The position numbers and the translations under genes are program-made. From positions 9,052,001 to 9,116,000 of the forward strand of contig NZ_CP041244.1 in assembly GCF_006547145.1 (NCBI RefSeq): a DNA stretch of 64,000 nucleotides, given 5' to 3'. This document shows positions 52,016 to 60,156 of the stretch, piece after piece. How positions within the stretch are numbered: the stretch's first letter is position 1; the number at the start of each line of letters is the position of its first letter. The notes beneath the pieces were generated by a model, which saw only the letters and a list, made by a program, of their open reading frames with translations, was not told the DNA's origin and did no database searches. This stretch comes from Actinomadura sp. WMMA1423 (GTDB lineage: Bacteria; Actinomycetota; Actinomycetes; Streptosporangiales; Streptosporangiaceae).

Positions 52016-53611
52016 GTGCGCAACGTGCTCGACTCCTTCGTCGGCGGGGACGTCAACCAGCCGCAGGGCGATGTGATCACCGGGAACAACGGCGTGGTCG
52101 TCACCGGCGGCATCGAGATCCGGATCGGTGACGGCGAGGCGGCGGCGGTCTTCGCCGCGGAACTCCAGGAGCGCGCCGACCGGGCCGCGCGGCGCAGCGA
52201 GCGGACGATCGCCGGCCTCGCCCATGCCCTGCGGCGGCTCAACGACCGGATCGCGACGTTGACCGCCCAGCGGGACGAGTGGCGTGACCGGTTCCTGGCC
52301 GAACGGGCGGCATTGCGTGACGCCACCGAGGCCCTGGCGGCCCTCCAGGGAACGGCCCAGCGCGTTCAGGAGGTCAAATCCCGGCGGTCCCATGCCGAAG
52401 GCCTTCTCGAAGAAGCCCATCTCCAGCACGCTCGTGCGGAGTTCCTGCGGGAGAAGGCGGCCGGCCGGGGAGAGGGCGGGGCTGGACGCTCCAGCACGGG
52501 TGGAGCCGATTCCGTCCGCCCCACCGTTCCGGGGGAGGGCCGTGAGGCCGACGCCTTCGTCCTGGTCGAGGCCGATGCCAGGCCACGGGAGGTCTGGAGC
52601 GAGACGGACGATCTGCAGGATGAGCCGGCGATGATGCGAGCGGCCGAGGAGGACCTCGCCACAGGGCGGCGTGAACTGCGACAGCTGGCCCTGGACATCG
52701 CCAGGATGGACGAGAGGCCTTCCGCTGCCGGCGGCGATCGCGAGCGTCCGCTGCGCATCGGCGTCTTCGGTGCCGCCCGCTGCGGCAAGAGCGCCTTCCT
52801 GGCCGCGATGAGCATCGCCGCAGCCCGCAGCGGAGGCACGTGGACGGTCGTCGGCACCGACGATGCATCCGCCGGCTTCCTCACGGAGGGGGCCTACCGG
52901 CTCGCCGTCGAGAAGACGTTCCGGGTACCGGCGCCTCCGCGGGAACTGGCCTGCGAGTTACGGCACCGCGGTGCCCAGGGCCGCGACACGTGGGTCCGCA
53001 TCGAACTCGTGGAGATCTCCGGCGAGGACCCTTCCGCCGCCGAGATCGGCCGGCTGGCGGCCTGCGATGGGCTGGTCTACCTGGTCGATTTCCTGGAGGA
53101 GAAGGGATCCGACGCCTACGGCTTCCTGCAGAGGGTCTTGATGCGGCTGGAACTGGAAGCATCGAGAGAGCCCGGAGCCGTACTCCCGCAGAGCCTCAGC
53201 GTCTGCGTCTCGAAGGCCGACGACGTCAGGATCCTGGCGCATGCCGAACGGCTCGGCCTCCTCGCGGCCGACGAGCGGGCGAGACCGACCGTCACCGCGG
53301 CCGAGGAACTGTTCGAGGCCATGTGCGATGCGGGGTTCATCCCGAACTCCGACCTCATCCCGGGGCTGGTCCGCGGGCACTTCGCGCGGAGCGCGACAGC
53401 GTACTTCTTCACATCCGCGACCGGCTTCTACCGGGCCGAGGGTTCGAGCGCGGTGAGCCGGGACGACCTGCAGAACGTGATACCCGACGAGTCCGGCGCC
53501 TGGAGGATACGAGGCCGGATCGACCCGGTGAACGTGCTGGAGCCTCTGGTCTGGCACACCTCCATCGGGCGGCGGCGTCGTTCCCGGCGGTGGTTCTCCC
53601 GCACGCGCTAG
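52016..53611 (+). CDS. GTPase-like P-loop protein with N-terminal NQ motif and coiled coil
   Basis: 531 aa. Residues 10-38 form the motif region (GGDVNQPQGDVITGNNGVVV..GGIEIRIGD); 45-145 is a long coiled coil (LQERADRAARRSERTIAGLA onward). From about 245 the P-loop domain reads LRIGVFGAARCGKSAFLAAM (GAARCGKS 252-259), ELVEISGEDPSA (possible switch), DGLVYLVDFLE and CVSKADDVRIL (SKxD in place of the GTPase NKxD). It may be a TRAFAC-type GTPase of a conflict or signalling system. The stop codon TAG lies on the CTAG target of the IS element, so the protein is intact. Confidence 0.8.
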   Translation: MRNVLDSFVGGDVNQPQGDVITGNNGVVVTGGIEIRIGDGEAAAVFAAELQERADRAARRSERTIAGLAHALRRLNDRIATLTAQRDEWRDRFLAERAALRDATEALAALQGTAQRVQEVKSRRSHAEGLLEEAHLQHARAEFLREKAAGRGEGGAGRSSTGGADSVRPTVPGEGREADAFVLVEADARPREVWSETDDLQDEPAMMRAAEEDLATGRRELRQLALDIARMDERPSAAGGDRERPLRIGVFGAARCGKSAFLAAMSIAAARSGGTWTVVGTDDASAGFLTEGAYRLAVEKTFRVPAPPRELACELRHRGAQGRDTWVRIELVEISGEDPSAAEIGRLAACDGLVYLVDFLEEKGSDAYGFLQRVLMRLELEASREPGAVLPQSLSVCVSKADDVRILAHAERLGLLAADERARPTVTAAEELFEAMCDAGFIPNSDLIPGLVRGHFARSATAYFFTSATGFYRAEGSSAVSRDDLQNVIPDESGAWRIRGRIDPVNVLEPLVWHTSIGRRRRSRRWFSRTR

Positions 53612-54606
53612 GTGTTCTGTCCCGTGAGGTTGGGGACGCGGCTGGCGGGTGGGTGGCCGCCGAGTGCGGTGTGTCCGCGGTGGTGATTGTAGGTGTGCAG
53701 CCAGTGCGGGAGTGCCTGGCGGCGTTGGGTCTCTGAGGGGTAGGGCTGGTTGTAGGCCCATTCGTCGAGAAGGGTGCGGTTGAACCGTTCGACCTTGCCG
53801 TTGGTCTGGGGCCGGTAGGGGCGGGTGCGTTTGTGGGCGATGCCGGCGGCGGTGAGGGTGTCGTGCCATAGCCGTGAGCGGTAGCACGAGCCGTTGTCGG
53901 TCAGCACGCGCTGCACCGTGATGCCGGCGTCGGTGAAGAATGCCTGGGCCCGCTGCCAGAACGCGGCGGCGGTCTCTTTGGTCTCGTCGGGCAGGATCTC
54001 GGTGTAGGCCAGGCGGGAGTGGTCGTCTACGGCGTTGTGCAGGTAGCCGTAGCCCAGGTTGGGGCGGCCGTGCACGGTGCGGGACCGGTGGGGGTCGCGG
54101 TGGGCCGAGGAGTTGCGGCCGCCGGTGGCGCGGCCGTGCACGCGGTGGCCGCCGCCGTCGGGGATGTTGCCGAGTTTCTTGATGTCGACGTGGACCAGGT
54201 CGCCGGGCGCGGGATGCTCGTAGCGGCGGACGGTGCGGCCGGTGGCGCGGTCCAGGTGCCGTAGGTGGGGCAGGCCGTAGCGGGTCAGGACACGGTGGAC
54301 GGTGGCGGGGTTGAGGCCGAGCAGGTAGGCGATGCGGGCCGGTCCCCACCGGCGCAGTACCCGCACCTTGATGATCCGCCGCTCGGTCCGGGTGGGGGTA
54401 CGGCGCGGACTGCGGTGCGGGCGCGAGGACCGGTCGGCCATCCCGGCCTCGCCCAGCTCCCGATACCGCGCGGCCCATCTCCGGGCGGTGCCGACCGAGA
54501 CCTGGAACCGTTCGGCGGCCCGCCGCAGCGGCCAGCGGCCATCGACCACGCAGCGGGCCAGGCGCAGGCGTCCGGTCTCGGTCAGCGGGGCATTACGGTG
54601 GGGCAT
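53608..54606 (-). CDS. IS481-family DDE transposase
   Basis: 332 aa, apparently intact. Helix-turn-helix domains: RLRLARCVVDGRWPLRRAAE, FQVSVGTARRWAARYREL, and RVLRRWGPARIAYLLGLNPA. The DDE integrase core has PGDLVHVDIKKLG (first Asp), RVLTDNGSCYRSRLWHD (second Asp) and RPYRPQTNGKVERFNRTLLD (Glu). The reading frame runs through the inverted repeat and its TAG stop is supplied by the CTAG target itself, as is known for some IS481 members. ATG 54606 starts at the conserved MPHRNAPLTETGRLRLARCV region. Confidence 0.93.
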   Translation of the reverse strand: MPHRNAPLTETGRLRLARCVVDGRWPLRRAAERFQVSVGTARRWAARYRELGEAGMADRSSRPHRSPRRTPTRTERRIIKVRVLRRWGPARIAYLLGLNPATVHRVLTRYGLPHLRHLDRATGRTVRRYEHPAPGDLVHVDIKKLGNIPDGGGHRVHGRATGGRNSSAHRDPHRSRTVHGRPNLGYGYLHNAVDDHSRLAYTEILPDETKETAAAFWQRAQAFFTDAGITVQRVLTDNGSCYRSRLWHDTLTAAGIAHKRTRPYRPQTNGKVERFNRTLLDEWAYNQPYPSETQRRQALPHWLHTYNHHRGHTALGGHPPASRVPNLTGQNT

Positions 54607-54724
54607 GAGGGCCTCCTGTGGTGCCGGTGCAGATGTCGCAATCCACACCGAACCCGGAGGCCCTCCCTCATATCAAGATCATCCAACCGTGCCGCCGTGT
54701 TCCCAACCTCCGTGGGCAGTACAG
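53612..54724 (-). mobile_element. IS481-family insertion sequence
   Basis: 1113 bases bounded by CTAG at 53608-53611 and 54725-54728, the target and likely 4-base duplication; Bordetella IS481 also inserts at NCTAGN. Terminal inverted repeats lie at 53613-53642 and 54694-54723, starting TGTTCTGTCCC / TGTACTGCCCA and sharing GAGGTTGGG, about 23 of 30 positions equal. One intact transposase gene fills the element. The insertion falls between the GTPase gene and an oxidoreductase fragment. Confidence 0.85.
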
Positions 54725-54789
54725 CTAGACCGGTCCGGCCGTGATCCCGGTGGCCTCCGGTAGCCGGGCTGCCTCCGGCTCGCAGGTCC

Positions 54790-55104
54790 GGGGGAGCCTA
54801 CCGGACGCTGCCCCGCGTCACCTTCACCGACCCCGAGATCGGGGCCGTGGGGCTGACGGAGCGCCAGGCGCGCGCCCGGGGCCTGCGCGTGCGCACCGGC
54901 TCGGCGCCGATCGCCTCGTCCGCGCGCGGCCTGATCCACGGACCCGGCAACGAGGGGTTCGTCAAGCTCGTCCAGGACGCCGACCGCGGCGTCCTGGACG
55001 GCGGGACCTCGGTCGGTCCGGCGGGAGGCGAGGTGCTGAGGACGTGCACCCGACTGCTTTGGAGAGGGGCGGTGCAGAGATCTGTGACGCCTTTGCGGCA
55101 TTGA
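54790..55104 (+). pseudogene. fragment of an FAD/NAD(P)-disulfide oxidoreductase (mercuric reductase-like)
   Basis: The frame encodes YRTLPRVTFTDPEIGAVGLT, ERQARARGLRVRTGSAPIAS, SARGLIHGPGNEGFVKLVQD and ADRGVLDGGTSVGPAGGEVL, the dimerisation domain of mercuric-reductase/dihydrolipoamide-dehydrogenase-like flavoproteins. The FAD and NAD domains are missing upstream, and after GEVL the sequence turns to unrelated RTCTRLLWRG before stopping. It is a two-sided remnant right beside the IS element. Confidence 0.8.
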
Positions 55105-55307
55105 TTTCTGGCAGATACGGATCCCGGGAGCCCCGGTAAATAGGTGTCACAGGCCAGGTGGCTGTCCGGTCATATCTGTGAGTCGGCCGGCACGCGGTCG
55201 GCCCGGTACGGAATTCGGCCAATGGCGGGAAAGGCGTGTCCGCGCACATGCCATTTCGGGCTCGGTGGCCGTCTGGACCGATCCGTTGCATGGAACAGGA
55301 GAGAACC

Positions 55308-56171
55308 ATGACCAGTCCTCCCACCCGCGCGGCCTTCCTCCTCCGGAGGCGGCCCGTCGCCCCGGCGATCGTCCTCGCCGCGCTCGCCGGCGTCGTGCTG
55401 AGCCTCAGCCCGACGCAGAGCGCCTTCTCCCAGGAGCACCGCTCGGGGAGGGCGAAGGCCACGATCGTGCTCGTGCACGGAGCATGGGCCGACGCCTCGA
55501 GCTGGAACAAGGTCGTCACCAGGCTCCAGGGCGACGGGTACAGGGTCGCCGCGGTGGCCAACCCCCTGCGATCGCTGTCCGGGGACGCCGCGTACGTCCG
55601 GACCTACCTGGAGTCGCTCGACGGGCCCATCGTCCTCGTCGGCCACTCCTACGGCGGCGCCGTGATCACCAACGCCGCCACGGGGAATCCGAACGTCAAG
55701 GCGCTCGTCTACGTCAACGCCTTCGCGCCGGACGAGGGCGAGACCCCGACGGCGCTCGCCGGGCCGGACTCCGCGCTCTCGGTCCCGGACCCCACCACCG
55801 TGCTGGACTTCGTCCCCGCCACCCTTCCGCCCACCGAGGCGACCGACCTCTACCTCAAGAAGTCGACCGTCTTCGAATCGTTCGCGACGGGCCTGAGCGC
55901 GCAGGACAAGGCGCTCGTGGTGGCGACCCAGCGGCCGGCCGCGCTCGGCGCGCTGAACGGGGTGTCCGGGGCCCCCGCCTGGAAGCAGATCCCGTCCTGG
56001 TACCTCATCGGGAGGAACGACAAGATCATCCCGGCCTCCGCCGAGCGGGCCATGGCCAAGAGGGCCGGCTCCACCGTCACCGAATACGACGCCGGGCACC
56101 TCGGCCTGATGACGGACCCCAGGACCGTCGTCCAGGAGATCGAGCGCGCCGAGCGGGCGAGCATCCGCTAG
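55308..56171 (+). CDS. secreted alpha/beta hydrolase
   Basis: 287 aa. An N-terminal signal is likely (MTSPPTRAAFLLRRRPVAPA then IVLAALAGVVLSLSPTQSAF). The hydrolase core shows IVLVHGAWADASSWNKVVTR (oxyanion region), IVLVGHSYGGAVITNAATGN (Ser in GHSYG), YLIGRNDKIIPASAERAM (acid) and YDAGHLGLMTDPRTVV (His). This wording is that of the EstC/MenH-like salicylate-esterase-type family, often of broad esterase activity. ATG 55308 has AGGAG upstream. It follows the flavoprotein fragment and precedes a DHA2 pump. Confidence 0.88.
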   Translation: MTSPPTRAAFLLRRRPVAPAIVLAALAGVVLSLSPTQSAFSQEHRSGRAKATIVLVHGAWADASSWNKVVTRLQGDGYRVAAVANPLRSLSGDAAYVRTYLESLDGPIVLVGHSYGGAVITNAATGNPNVKALVYVNAFAPDEGETPTALAGPDSALSVPDPTTVLDFVPATLPPTEATDLYLKKSTVFESFATGLSAQDKALVVATQRPAALGALNGVSGAPAWKQIPSWYLIGRNDKIIPASAERAMAKRAGSTVTEYDAGHLGLMTDPRTVVQEIERAERASIR

Positions 56172-56352
56172 CGGAGCGTCCGCGCGGGGGCCACGTCCGG
56201 CCCGGGGTCCCTACGGCCCCGGGCCGGACGTGTTCGTAAGGGCCCCCGGGCCGCGCGGGGGCCTGTCACAGATGGGCGGGCGGTCCTGTCTTAGCTGGCG
56301 GACGCCCGGCCGGACCAGGCGGGTCCAGGCCCATCGTGGAGGTGCGGGCGCA

Positions 56353-57858
56353 ATGGAGAACCTGATCAGCGGCGCTGGCACGCCGCCCCGATCGCGGGCT
56401 GACGAGACGAGCCTGCGGTACGCCACGGCGCAGGGGCGGTGGGTGATCGCCGCCACCGTCCTCGGATCGGCGGTCGCCTCGCTCGACGCGACCGTGGTCG
56501 GCATCGCCCTGCCCGCCATCGGCCGCGACTTCGGGACGGGCCTGGCGGCCCTGCAGTGGATCGTCACCGCCTACACCCTCACCCTCGCCGGGCTGCTGCT
56601 CGTCGCGGGCGCCCTCGGCGACCGGTACGGCCGCCGCCGCGTGTTCCTCGCCGGGGTCGTCTGGTTCGCGCTCGCGTCCACCCTCTGCGCGATCGCGCCG
56701 ACCCCCGGCACCCTCATCGCCGCTCGTGCCCTGCAAGGCGTCGGCGCGGCGCTGCTCACCCCCGGCAGCCTCGCGATCCTGCAGGCCTCGTTCCATCCCG
56801 ACGACCGCTCCCGGGCGATCGGCGCATGGTCCGGGCTGAGCGGCGTCGCGGCGGCCGCCGGCCCCTTCATCGGAGGCTGGCTCGTCCAGGCGGCCAGTTG
56901 GCGGCTCATCTTCCTGATCAACCTGCCGGTGGCAGCGGTGGTCGTCGCCCTGACGCTGCGGCACGTCCCCGAGTCCCGCGACCCGGACTCCGCGGGCCGG
57001 ATCGACGTCGCCGGCGGCGCCCTCGCCACCCTGGGCCTCGTCGGCCTGACCTACGGGCTGATCAAGGGCGTGTCCGGGGTCCCGGCGATCGTCGCGGGCG
57101 CCCTGCTGCTGACCGGCTTCGTCCTGCTGGAGGGCCGGATCCGCCGTCCGATGCTGCCGCTCGGCCTCTTCCGCTCCCGGCAGTTCAGCGTGACGAACAC
57201 CGTCACCTTCGTCGTGTACGGGGCGCTGGGCGGCGCCCTGTTCCTGCTGCCGATCCAGTTGCAGCAGGTCTCCGGCTACTCCGCGTTCGAGGCGGGCGTC
57301 TCCGTCCTGCCGGTCACCGCGGTCATGCTCGCCCTGTCGGCCCGGTCCGGCGCCCTCGCGGCCCGCGTCGGCCCCCGGTTGCAGATGGGCCTGGGCCCGA
57401 TCGTCATCGGTACCGGCTTCGGCCTGTTCGTCCGCATCGGCCCGTCGGGGAACTACCTCACCGAGACCCTGCCCGCCGTCACCGTCCTCGGACTCGGACT
57501 GGCGATCACCGTCGCGCCGCTGACGGCCACGGTCCTCGCCGCCGTTCCCGCCGAGCACGCCGGGATGGCCTCGGCCGTCAACAACGACGTGGCCCGCGCC
57601 GCCTCACTCGTCGCCGTGGCGGTCTTCCCGGCGCTCGCCGGAATCACCGGAAGCGCCTACCTGCACCCCGCGACGTTCTCCGCCGGCTTCCACACCGCCG
57701 CCCTCCTCGCCGCGTGCCTCTGCGTCCTCGCGGGGCTCCTGGCGGCGGCCGCCGTCCGCAACCCGCCCCGGCCGCCGCGATCGCAGGGCTTCCACTGCGC
57801 CGTGGACGCCCCGCCGCTCCAGGACGGGCACGGAAGGCGCGGCCACGCGGCACCGTGA
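56353..57858 (+). CDS. DHA2-family (EmrB/QacA) MFS drug exporter
   Basis: 501 aa, about fourteen helices. SAVASLDATVVGIALPAIGR is the DHA2 helix-1 motif, GDRYGRRRVFLAGVVWFALA the loop 2-3 motif, ARALQGVGAALLTPGSLAIL helix 4, and SGVAAAAGPFIGGWLVQAAS motif C of antiporters. Predicted to export hydrophobic cations or antibiotics using the proton gradient. GGAGG stands ten bases before ATG 56353. No regulator is adjacent apart from the LuxR remnant on the other strand. Confidence 0.92.
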   Translation: MENLISGAGTPPRSRADETSLRYATAQGRWVIAATVLGSAVASLDATVVGIALPAIGRDFGTGLAALQWIVTAYTLTLAGLLLVAGALGDRYGRRRVFLAGVVWFALASTLCAIAPTPGTLIAARALQGVGAALLTPGSLAILQASFHPDDRSRAIGAWSGLSGVAAAAGPFIGGWLVQAASWRLIFLINLPVAAVVVALTLRHVPESRDPDSAGRIDVAGGALATLGLVGLTYGLIKGVSGVPAIVAGALLLTGFVLLEGRIRRPMLPLGLFRSRQFSVTNTVTFVVYGALGGALFLLPIQLQQVSGYSAFEAGVSVLPVTAVMLALSARSGALAARVGPRLQMGLGPIVIGTGFGLFVRIGPSGNYLTETLPAVTVLGLGLAITVAPLTATVLAAVPAEHAGMASAVNNDVARAASLVAVAVFPALAGITGSAYLHPATFSAGFHTAALLAACLCVLAGLLAAAAVRNPPRPPRSQGFHCAVDAPPLQDGHGRRGHAAP

Positions 57859-57912
57859 TCGAGGCGGATGCCGGTCACGCACCACTCCCATCGCGGCTCT
57901 TGCCCGGCAGCG

Positions 57913-58370
57913 CTAGCGGGCCGTCTCACCGGTGCCCAGCAGCTCGCGGCGGGTCCGCTCGGCGAACGCCCGCATGCCGATCGTGGCGAACATCTCGTGC
58001 GCGGTGCGCAGTTCCTTCCGCGCGTCGGCCTGCCGGCCCTCGCCGAGCAGCCACTCGCCGTAGAGCAGGTGCGCGCGGGCGAGTTCGCGCCGCAAGCCGG
58101 TGCGGCGCAACCGGTCGACCGCCTCGCGGTACCAGCACTCGGCGTCCTCGCGCTCGCTGAGCAGCGCCCGGGCACGCGCGTAGAATCCCAGCGCCCAGTC
58201 ACTGCGCTCGATGCGGGTCGCACCCCCGCCTCTCCGCGCACCATCAGCGCCCGCCCGCGTCCCGACCGCAGATCCCGCAGGAGGTCGTGGAGCGCGGCGC
58301 GTTCCCGCTCCCGGTCCAACAGCGCCGGCGATGCCTCGGGGCCAGTCCCCACACCCATTCCCGCCACCAT
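57913..58370 (-). pseudogene. internally deleted LAL/LuxR regulator remnant
   Basis: One frame starts at ATG 58370 with LLDRERERAALHDLLRDLRS and GRGRALMVRGEAG, the N-terminus of a LAL ATPase just before its P-loop. In another frame it continues SDWALGFYARARALLSERED, then ARAHLLYGEWLLGEGRQADA and FAERTRRELLGTGE, matching the C-terminal helical part of the intact LAL gene at 43.6 kb (for example ARAHLLYGEWLRRSRRRVEA). The ATPase core and the DNA-binding domain are gone. This is a decayed paralogue. Confidence 0.8.
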
Positions 58371-58563
58371 TCTTCGCAAGCCCGTCGGCGTGATCTTCTG
58401 CCGTCTCCGCGCCGTCTGCCGCCTGTCGCGGAATGGACGGCTTTTTCTTGTCCTCCAAGCCGCCGGTCGTTCACTCTGGCCAGGACCGGGTGCGGCGGAA
58501 GGCGGACCGCACGCGACCCGGGGACCACGCCGCCGGCAGGACGGCGGGCCGCCGGTACCGGGC

Positions 58564-58953
58564 TCAGGGGATGCGGCGCTCGGTGCGGGACCTTCGCGTG
58601 TACTCCTGGCCGAGGGCGAAGAGCAGCCATGTGAGGGCGGAGGCGTCGTCGACGATGCCGAACGGCAGGAAGAAGTCCGGGATGAGGTCGACCGGGGAGA
58701 CGATGTAGACCACCGCGACCACCATCGCGACGATCTTGCCGGTCGAGGTCCGGTAGTAGGCCTGGGCGGCCGAGCCCGCGGGCCCACCACGGCGGCGCCT
58801 GCGCAGGCGGAGGATGCCCGCGATCAGCAGGACCGCGCCGACGGCCATGACGGCGGCTCCCGCAAGGGTGATGTCGACGCCGCCCAGGTCGCCGTCCACG
58901 GTGAGTGCCGGAACGGCACCCGCGACGAGGAGGATGAGACCGAGCCAGATCAT
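58564..58953 (-). CDS. DUF1232 (YkvA-like) membrane protein
   Basis: 129 aa. The N-terminal half has two membrane helices (MIWLGLILLVAGAVPALTVD, GVDITLAGAAVMAVGAVLLI) with DUF6458-like wording, followed by a basic RLRRRRRGG loop. The C-terminal half is DUF1232: VVAVVYIVSPVDLIPDFFLP, GIVDDASALTWLLFALGQEY. The SPVDLIPD motif is diagnostic. The fold is an integral membrane helical hairpin of unknown role. GGAGG lies five bases upstream of ATG 58953. Confidence 0.86.
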   Translation of the reverse strand: MIWLGLILLVAGAVPALTVDGDLGGVDITLAGAAVMAVGAVLLIAGILRLRRRRRGGPAGSAAQAYYRTSTGKIVAMVVAVVYIVSPVDLIPDFFLPFGIVDDASALTWLLFALGQEYTRRSRTERRIP

Positions 58954-59215
58954 GCGCACCTCCGGGGGGACGTGTCCTCCGGTATTGCCGTTCCGGACGG
59001 TTTCACTCCGGTCCGGGTACGTGGATGCCCCTCTGCGGCGAGGCCCGTGCGTCCACCGCCGGCATGCCGCCCCTCGATGCGAGCGCTTAGCCAGAGCTTG
59101 ACGGGCCGGCTACCCGAAAACGCCGCACGCGCGGCATCGCAGCCGCGCGAACGGGAATTCTCCCTTGCCGTACAGGCGGTGACAGAGGCAGTGCCCGCGA
59201 CAAGGAGGAATCCGA

Positions 59216-59668
59216 ATGCCGGACCAAGGCAGCCTTCCGGCGCCGAGCCAGGGGCTCGTGCTCACGCACTTCCTGACCGTCCGGGACGTGGCCGTCTCCC
59301 GGGACTTCTACGCGGACGTCCTCGGCGGCACGGTGGTGCTCCCGGAGAACCCGGCCATCGTGCAGGTGGCCAACACCTGGATCATCATGAACCCCGGCGG
59401 CGGCCCCACCCCGGACAAGCCCGATGTCGTCCTGAGGCCGCCCGAACCCGGCGATCCGGTGTCGACCTTCCTCAACGTCCGGGTCGCCGACATCGAGGCG
59501 TTCTACGCCGCGGCCACCGCCCGGGGCGCGGAGTTCCTGACCGAGCCGCTGGACCGCAAGGCGGAGATCCGCTGCTACATGCGCGACCCTGACGGCTATC
59601 TCATCGAGGTCGGGCAGGCCACGGGCATGCTCCACGGCGTCTTCGCCGACCGTCCCGCGACCGGCTAG
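59216..59668 (+). CDS. VOC-family (glyoxalase/dioxygenase fold) protein
   Basis: 150 aa, two beta-alpha-beta-beta-beta modules: LVLTHFLTVRDVAVSRDFYA, GGTVVLPENPAIVQVANTWI and FLNVRVADIEAFYAAATARG, AEIRCYMRDPDGYLIEVGQA. Metal ligand candidates are His near residue 20 and Glu in YLIEVGQ, but the set is not certain. VOC proteins include isomerases, dioxygenases and resistance proteins. A good AAGGAGG lies before the ATG. Its TAG stop shares CTAG with the converging gene. Confidence 0.9.
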   Translation: MPDQGSLPAPSQGLVLTHFLTVRDVAVSRDFYADVLGGTVVLPENPAIVQVANTWIIMNPGGGPTPDKPDVVLRPPEPGDPVSTFLNVRVADIEAFYAAATARGAEFLTEPLDRKAEIRCYMRDPDGYLIEVGQATGMLHGVFADRPATG

Positions 59669-60156
59669 GGGAGGGGCTGGGGGATCGCGTCGCCCGGGGC
59701 CAGGAGCCGGCGGATGCGGTCGTACTCGGCGGCCATCTCCGGTGTCGCCAGGAAGTCGTCGAGATCGGCGGAGACCTCGTGGTCGACCTCCTCGATGGAG
59801 CGGTTGGCGAGTTCGTAGAGCTCGCCGCGCCGGTTCTGCTCCAGGTAGCTCTGCCAGTGCGTCAACGCCATGATGGCGGTGAGGACTCCGCCGTCCAGAT
59901 CGTCGTCGACGAGGATGCCGTCATGGACCGTCGCGAGCAGGTCCTGCAACTCGGCGGCGCTGATCGTCAGGACGTTCTCGCAGGCGGTGGCGAGGGCCGC
60001 CCGGGCGTCGTCGGTGAGCTCGTCCTCGGCCGCGCCGCGCAGCGGCTCCGGCCGCACCAGACGGGTGACCGTGTCCTCTGCGAAGGCGCGGACGTCGTCC
60101 TCGGCCGCCTCGATGATCAGCCGGAGGACCTCGGCCTCGAGTTCCCTGTGGTTCAC
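59665..60156 (-). CDS. hypothetical protein, mostly helical
   Basis: 163 aa, not recognised. It is highly acidic and predicted nearly all-alpha (HRELEAEVLRLIIEAAEDDV, DDLDGGVLTAIMALTHWQSY, YLEQNRRGELYELANRSIEE). The size and style are reminiscent of some polymorphic-toxin immunity proteins, but no toxin gene is adjacent, so this is only a resemblance. The GTG start overlaps the kinase stop (GTGA), last gene of a tightly packed minus-strand unit. Its stop shares CTAG with the converging VOC gene. Confidence 0.7.
   Translation of the reverse strand: MNHRELEAEVLRLIIEAAEDDVRAFAEDTVTRLVRPEPLRGAAEDELTDDARAALATACENVLTISAAELQDLLATVHDGILVDDDLDGGVLTAIMALTHWQSYLEQNRRGELYELANRSIEEVDHEVSADLDDFLATPEMAAEYDRIRRLLAPGDAIPQPLP

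Noticed and set aside
59665..60156. Immunity protein of a toxin system
   Set aside because: Size and acidity fit, but no toxin-like gene is adjacent and no immunity motif was recognised.
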